Below the pieces are notes generated by a model, which had not been told where the DNA came from, made no database searches, and worked only from the letters and a program-made list of their open reading frames with translations. Position numbers and translations under genes: made by a program. Of a stretch of 64,000 nucleotides of DNA, positions 58,628 through 64,000 are shown piece after piece (positions within the stretch are counted from its first letter, which is position 1; each line of letters opens with the position of its first letter). The stretch comes from Climacium dendroides (taxonomy: Eukaryota; Streptophyta; Bryopsida; Hypnales; Climaciaceae), in assembly GCA_950106755.1 (NCBI GenBank), contig OX467086.1, forward strand, positions 10,682,001-10,746,000. The letters run 5' to 3'.

Positions 58628-58980
58628 AAGTAATATCCCTTCAAGTATATGTTCACTCAATATATCCTACATTCTATTTGTAAACCCGAGTACTTTACTA
58701 AATCTTATAATCCATATATATAATTGTATGTGATTTAAAAAAATTAAGGGGCTATTTAGTTATCATTTCACAATAGATATGTTCCTATTTTTTTTACTTC
58801 TATTTTTTGCCCATTTTCTTCACCCCTATGGTAGTTAAAACTGAAATTTAAGGCATTCAAACATGTCCTATTGTAATTTTAAAATTTATACATGGTTTTA
58901 GGATTTATAAGTACAATATGTATACTCTACCTATTGTTGAATACAACCTATATAAACAATACATATACAATCATCATATA

Positions 58981-59541
58981 TTCTCTTTGTTTCTAAATGG
59001 TCTTCATGTTGGCTTTAATTTTCTATCTTAAAATGATCTTCTTGATGCACTTTTTTGACATTATAAATTGGTCAAATTTGGCTTTCAATTTTTATTTGGG
59101 ACAAATAAAACAACTTTAAGTAGTAGTCCCCCTCCATCCATGCAATTATTAATTGAAAGAAAAATGAAATGATTGAAGAAGTCAATTAAAAACTGTTTGT
59201 TCTTATTTTTTGCATCTCTTTAAATGTTTCCTAAGAGATGAAGTTTTGGAAGGTAGAATAAAGGTCCACACGTGGTCTTGGGCCTATATCAATGACCCTC
59301 AAAATGACATCACATTCAACAATTAGGTGTCGATTGATGCTCCTTGAAAATGCCCCCCCAAAATCAACTATTTAGTACTCCCAAATTGTATTTTGAAAAG
59401 GTCTCTAAATCTCAAAATAATTAGGACAATAGGTATGCACCAAATTCTATTTACAATGCAAAGTAGGTTTAAAAAAGTGTTATTTTCAACCTTAACCCAA
59501 AACATTTTGTTCAATAGAAAGATCATTTGGGATGGAGGGAA
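58981..59541. mobile_element. Stowaway-like element, 561 bp
   Basis: The left end TTCTCTTTGTTTCTAAATGG and the inverted right end TTCCCTCCATCCCAAATGAT resemble each other and the Stowaway consensus. TA flanks both. The ends are more diverged than in the copy at 57.4 kb. An inner CCCCCTCCATCC at 59,128 could be an end of a nested relative. Confidence 0.6.
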
Positions 59542-60584
59542 TATCAAAGAATTCATATAGTCAAATGAATCATACATATACAAGAGGACCCCCCCACATA
59601 AAAACTAAAAATCCACAAGTAGTATTATATAAACTAAGCTTAACTTATGCAATGCGTCCTTAAAAACCATCCGCCACAAATATGAGTTGGAGTGAACGAA
59701 GAAATAACAACTCAACATGAGATATTAATTTGTCTATTTGTAAATGAAAAATGGAAGTTTGTCATGTAGGTTCTTCTCCTCCCTTTTAGACCACCCCTTC
59801 TATAGATTTACAAATTATTTACTATGGATCATTATTACATATAGTATAGTAGTTGTAATACAATAAGTTTAAAAAAAAGTAATACCATAGTAATTAAATT
59901 TAAAAAAATAGATTTATAGTTCCAACATTAAAAATATATCCTATAGTAGGTCTAACATTATTTCTAAAGTTACCATTGGTGAAGTACCTAGGTTTGTGAA
60001 TGATCAATTTATTAGACACATTTGTAATGTGAAGGAGAACAACTTGAAGTTGGATTTAAGGTACTTTAAATATAATCCTATGAACCTTGGGGATATATAT
60101 TGTAAAAGTAATGCTTTTGAGACAATTTTTTTGAGATGTGCAACAACCCTTGCAAAACAATATTAATAGTAAAATATACACCTCACTTTCTGTCATGTAA
60201 AACATGATCCATCCAATACAAAAGACCTGGTGTTGTTTTGAAAGTATCTTGTTATTAATATGTGGACTTTTATATGTGATAGAGGCAAAATTTAAACTTG
60301 CCAATTGCATTAATAATAAACTATAAAATTGCTTTCACAAGGCAACACCACCTAATTCCAATCCCTTGCTAGAATCAACTTCTATAGATTCTTGCCTGAA
60401 ATGTATTCCATGGGAGTCTAGAGTTGATTTTAGAAGCACCTGTCTTCAGTGCTTTGAAAATTTATAGTTTATTAATGCGGAGTCCAAAAAATGCATTTTA
60501 AGAGAATCAAGAATCCCCTTTCGACTACCAACAAGACTTAAATTTTTTTTCTCGATATTGTAATCTATACATTAAATCAAGTTG
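59542..60584. other. AT-rich intergenic DNA
   Basis: No recognised gene or repeat. Confidence 0.5.
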
Positions 60585-60965
60585 TTTGTTTTGTTTTGTT
60601 TGTTTGTCTGTCACATTGAGATCTCCCGTACTGTGCGTCCCTTGGTCACGTGCTTGGTACCGTCGAAAGCCCTTGGTGAGGAGGGGTGTGCCGGCTTGGT
60701 TTCGTGGTGTTTGAATGTACGGTGTGAAAGTTGTGCATTTTTGAATTATTTTTGGTTCTAAAAAATTAGAAAATTATTTTTTCTTATATTTTGGTCACAA
60801 TCTTGGTATCATCGGAAAGTTCTCAACAAGGAGGGGTGCACAAGCTTGATTTCATGGCATTTTGACTCATGATGAGAAAGTTATGCATTTTGAGTTGTTT
60901 TTGGTTCTAAAAAATTAGAAAATTAGTTTTACTTTTGTTTTGACTATGGCAACGGCATTGGGTAC
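60585..60965 (+). repeat. repeat R1, two tandem units
   Basis: Unit 1 has GATCTCCCGTACTGTGCGTC and CCGTCGAAAGCCCTTGGTGA then GGAGGGGTG (60,625-60,690). Unit 2 has ATCGGAAAGTTCTCAACAAGG then AGGGGTGCACAAGCTT (60,799-60,850). Each is followed by TTTTTGGTTCTAAAAAATTA. Unit 1 is the best-preserved R1 copy in the window and has several CpG sites. Confidence 0.82.
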
Positions 60966-61085
60966 ACTAGTAGAAATTGTAATGAATTGCTTATTTGGTC
61001 CCTTTTAGGCACATGCATATTTGCATAGGTTAATATCTTCATACCCACACAACATTAGATTAGGCATTTGGGTGACATATTAAAG

Positions 61086-61150
61086 CATGTGCACCTCAAA
61101 GAGACACTCCTAATTGCAACACCTATCTATAGCCTTCTAAGATTTTAAAC
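61086..61150. repeat. foldback repeat R5, copy 2 (one arm)
   Basis: CATGTGCACCTCAAAGAGAC, ACTCCTAATTGCAACACCTA and TCTAAGATTT match 362-422 in order. The second arm is missing or lost. Confidence 0.7.
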
Positions 61151-61721
61151 ATATTCCTACAAAATTCATAGACTAAGCCAATTGTTGCACTCATTAGTCT
61201 CCTTAGCCCTTAAAGGACAAGTTGGTCACCAAAGAGAGTTGGTCACCAAAGAAATCATTTGTTTTGGTACCATGTAAATTATTGGCTTAAAAAAATGCAA
61301 AAATATTCATTGAAAGTCAAACTATTATAGAAAAACTTCCCTTTTCCACACAAAATTTGAGACATGAATAGTTGCACTTATGTCCTACATAGAGAGATTC
61401 TCTATCATTCATTGGCCAAAAAAACATTCTCAGTGTTATTTATGGATTAGTGGTGCCCTAAAAATATTTTTGCTAAATTGTAGTCATCGCTCTTGAAAGC
61501 TACAAAGGTGAGCTTACCTAGCCATCAATCACTCCTACCTCGACATTGAAAACTATGGTAAAGCAGCGAATATATGTAGGATAAACATGCTCTCCAGAAT
61601 CACCAAACAGAAGCCAAACCAAAGTTTACGTCAATTGCAGTACAAATTTGTAGTTGATTGTTGCAAGAGCTTTCAAAAATTTCAAGCCCAATTAAAATAG
61701 TGTCTCACCATTTACCAATAG
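61151..61721. other. intergenic, nothing recognised
   Basis: AT-rich DNA. GAGTTGGTCACCAAAG occurs twice close together (about 61,212 and 61,230, partly degenerate). Confidence 0.45.
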
Positions 61722-62186
61722 GGGTTGTCACACCACCTCCGAGAACCAAATTTTCTTGAAGAATGAGAAGTAGGTGAGAGGAACAAGGAGCCAATGAGGA
61801 AGCCGCATGCATGGAGGTGGTGTGACACCCCTTTTGAAGGCAACTGGTGTGGAGAATGAAAATACCTGCAAGTAGGTTATCTGGAAGCATCCAGGTTCTT
61901 TCTGTTATCTTACTGCGGTGCTAAGGACTGAGGAGGGAGTTGAGTGGTGAGGACTGAGGAGGGAGTAGTGAAAGTGGTGCATGACTACGGTGAAACCAAC
62001 GAGGACGATGTAAAATATTCCTCAAGAAAATAAGAGCAAGTGCCGTTTCTTCACCTGCAGAGGAGAAGAAACGGCACTCAAAATTATAGAAGAATGACGC
62101 CTCCACCAACTGCCCACCTTTCCCCGCACACCACACGGACGATATCGAAGAATGAGAAAGGCTTCGAAAGTGGTGTGACAACCCCT
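61722..62186. mobile_element. 465-bp element, GGGGTTGTCACACCAC inverted ends
   Basis: GGGGTTGTCACACCAC followed by (C/T)T(C)CGA at 61,722 is inverted at the right end (TTCGAAAGTGGTGTGACAAC then CCC, to 62,186). A third, inward copy (GGAGGTGGTGTGACACCCC) lies at 61,815-61,834, so the left 113 bases form a smaller hairpin of the same sequence. Inside, AGGACTGAGGAGGGAG is repeated at about 61,924 and 61,950. TA adjoins both ends. The body is GC-richer than its flanks and encodes nothing recognisable. Confidence 0.72.
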
Positions 62187-62329
62187 AATTCTTCAAGTGA
62201 ATAAATCGTATGCATACAGCTCAAACCAATTATGTCCTCTTCCAGGATACTTCCAAACACTTCCAGGATATAACAGATTTCAGAATTGGCAAATGCATAC
62301 ACAATTATCGGACATGTTACTGCATTCCA

Positions 62330-62885
62330 AGTTTATTTGGAAAAAGCACTCAGCGTAGCAATTGTGGTACAGATTTCTAGCTGATCAATGCTTGAGTTTT
62401 ACTATTCCAAAAGATCAAAGCCAACTGCAATTCTGCCTCACAATTTACAACTTCCTCAAATGTTCAAACCAACACGTCGAGCTCCTACATCCGCATCTCC
62501 TCTGTCCAGTACATTTTTCAGCACATACACACACAATGTAGCATAAAACCAAAATTCTTAAACCCATACACAAGTACGTCGCGCCACTGTCGTACGTGCT
62601 CCTGCCCATCAAATGTAACTTGGTGAATGCACTCTGAGCAGTAATTGTGGTTAACATTCCAGCTCTTTGTTGTTAGAGCTTTATTATTCTCCCAAAGATC
62701 CACCTTCGACTGAAGTAGTGCCTCACAATTTACAACTTCCTCAAATGTACATGTCATGAACGTACAACTTCTACATCCTGATCTTTCCTTTCCACTCTAT
62801 TTCTCATCACACAAAACAACATAAACCCAAAATTCTCAAATCCATACACAAGTATTATCGTGCCACTGCCGATCGGATTTAGTTG
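62330..62885. repeat. 285-bp tandem duplication downstream of lumen-like gene
   Basis: Two copies share GCCTCACAATTTACAACTTC, CTCAAATGT, CATACACAAGTA and CGCCACTG / TGCCACTG blocks. Key points are near 62,435 and 62,720. The right copy runs up to the stop codon of the minus-strand gene at 62,903, so the duplication probably includes its 3' UTR. Confidence 0.75.
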
Positions 62886-62902
62886 CGAATTGCTTGCACA
62901 GC

Positions 62903-63785
62903 TTAGTTCTTGCCCTGCAGAGCGCGGCCTTGCTGCTTGATCTTACCAAAGAATCCGCCACTGGCGCCCTTGGCAGACGCGGCCGCCTCGTCCGCCTTGT
63001 TCTTCACATCACCGGCGGCGCTTCCGACGCTGGAGCTCATGTTGATCTTAGGCGGGCCGCCGAATAAACTCTTCTTCGCACCTTGGGTGACTTCGTCCGC
63101 CTTCTCTTGCGCCGTGGCAACTATGTCGTTGGCCATGCCCTTGCCCTGGCCCCAAATTCCGTCGATCCTGCGCTTTGTTGTGGCTAAGTTTGAAGCGAGT
63201 TTGTCGCGACCACTGGACACTTGGGCGCTGCCGGCGTCTTGAAGGCCTTGAACGGCGCCGCTTCCAGCCCTGCACATTACCAAAGGATGGTCAGATATGG
63301 GGGTTTCTTGCAGAGCGGCTATGGCGAAAATGCATGTCAAGTTCGAAGACCATGTACATCTGTCCCCGACAGGTTATCACGATTACGGAAGGCTGCAATT
63401 GCTATGGACTTTGTAGAGGGTTTGCAACGTTTGGTGCAACGACCGTCGGATATCTATTAATAATCTTATGGTTTACTATAACACTGTGATAGGAGATTAA
63501 TTAGAGTGTTTTGAACTACTGTAGTGAAGCGTGTGCTTACTGTCGCGATGAACGGTCGCTGTCATCAGAGCCAAAGCCGAGTCCTTGCTGCGGGCCGAAG
63601 CGCTGCGGGGAGTCTTTCTTGATCAACGAATCGGCACCTTGCAGCAACTCGTTTGCCTTGCGCGCTGTGCGCTCTGCTCCCATTCCTCCAGGCCCTAAAG
63701 CTGCGAATGCCGACCCAGCCATCGTGAGGGCCAGCCCGGCTGCCAGAACAGAGCTCACCACCTGTCTTGTTGAAGAACCCTCTTC
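62903..63785 (-). CDS. signal-bearing, Ala/Gly/Lys-rich protein, probably chloroplast (3' exons)
   Basis: Two minus-strand exons, 63,785-63,541 and 63,269-62,903, join in phase across a GT-AG intron (the split codon restores a Gln). They give the last 203 residues. The acceptor TATAG at 63,790-63,786 shows that earlier exon(s) lie upstream. The segment begins EEGSSTRQ, then hydrophobic VVSSVLAAGLALTMAGSAFA and ALGPGG. The AFA-A site resembles a thylakoid-lumen signal cleavage, and the missing exon would supply the transit peptide. The rest is amphipathic with repeated K-A-D-E motifs (AQEKADEVTQGAKK, KNKADEAAASAKGA), like LEA-type disordered helices, and ends RALQGKN. The family is not recognised. 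An ATG-less first codon here argues against a start inside this exon. Coding quality is good and no defect is seen. Confidence 0.8.
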
Positions 63786-63843
63786 CTATACAATCATCAA
63801 CAATGACCGCAAATTAACGCATCAACTCAAATACGACTAAAAC

Positions 63844-64000
63844 TATTCCATCCTCTGTCACTAGATACAAGCCCAAACTCAATATCCCATCTACAATGTC
63901 CATAAATCAAAAACTCTAATACCACCAAATATATTCCACCCTCTGTCACCACATACACGACCAAACTCAATATCCCCATCAACAATGCCCACGAATCGAT
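63844..64000. repeat. 88-bp intronic tandem repeat, ~1.8 copies
   Basis: TATTCCA(T/C)CCTCTGTCAC at 63,844 recurs at 63,932, followed in both by (A/C)CAAACTCAATATCCC and ACAATG(T/C)CCA. It lies in the intron upstream of the lumen-like exon and runs to the window edge, so more copies may follow. Confidence 0.8.

Noticed and set aside
63048..63489. Overlapping frames on both strands at the right edge
   Set aside because: Shadows of the minus-strand exon or of its intron. The spliced minus-strand reading explains the region.

Overview
The window is nuclear DNA of a land plant (or close streptophyte relative). The signs are spliced GT-AG genes, one encoding the cytosolic ribosomal protein eS24 with a plant telobox upstream, plant-type CACTA, PIF/Harbinger, hAT and Stowaway/Tourist-like elements, and a probable chloroplast-lumen protein gene. 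The species cannot be named from the sequence. Most of the 64 kb is AT-rich, gene-poor and full of decayed repeats. No rRNA, CRISPR array or prokaryote-style operon is visible, and I found no convincing tRNA by eye.

Only two genes are well supported. A complete five-exon eS24 gene lies at 54.3-55.2 kb (+). At the right edge (62.9-63.8 kb, -) are the last two exons of a gene for a signal-bearing, Ala/Gly/Lys-rich protein I cannot name. A third candidate is a GC-rich island at 3.95-4.4 kb with a 105-codon frame that looks like a transit-peptide exon.

Layout: 0-5 kb, foldback elements and the possible exon. 5-10 kb, AT-rich DNA with a degenerate tandem repeat (family R1) and a dispersed repeat (R2). 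10.4-11.9 kb, a CACTA element with a TAA target duplication. 12.1-13.4 kb, a compound repeat (R2+R3) that recurs at 51.7-53.0 kb. 13.4-15.5 kb, an element with ~300-bp inverted ends. 17.2-19.3 kb, a dead hAT transposase. 20.7-24.2 kb, a second, larger CACTA of the same family. 28.8-34.0 kb, a 5.2-kb PIF/Harbinger element with both genes as pseudogenes and a CACTA-type MITE inside the transposase. 36.6-37.6 kb, a second, different Harbinger-like pseudogene. 39.7-46.2 kb, more R2/R1 copies, tandem repeats, a truncated CACTA end and a 98-bp palindrome. 46-53 kb, GC-richer unassigned DNA, repeats and MITEs. 54-55 kb, eS24. 57-62 kb, Stowaway-like and other inverted-repeat elements. 62.9-64 kb, the lumen-like gene.

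Most unusual observations: (1) the CACTA family carries arrays of 37-38 bp units that are each a small palindrome, plus internal pairs of telomere-repeat boxes arranged as palindromes; (2) both genes of the Harbinger element decay almost only by TAG and TGA stops, as expected from C-to-T change at CAG and CGA; (3) several repeat families (R1-R5) appear more than once and match no family I recognise.
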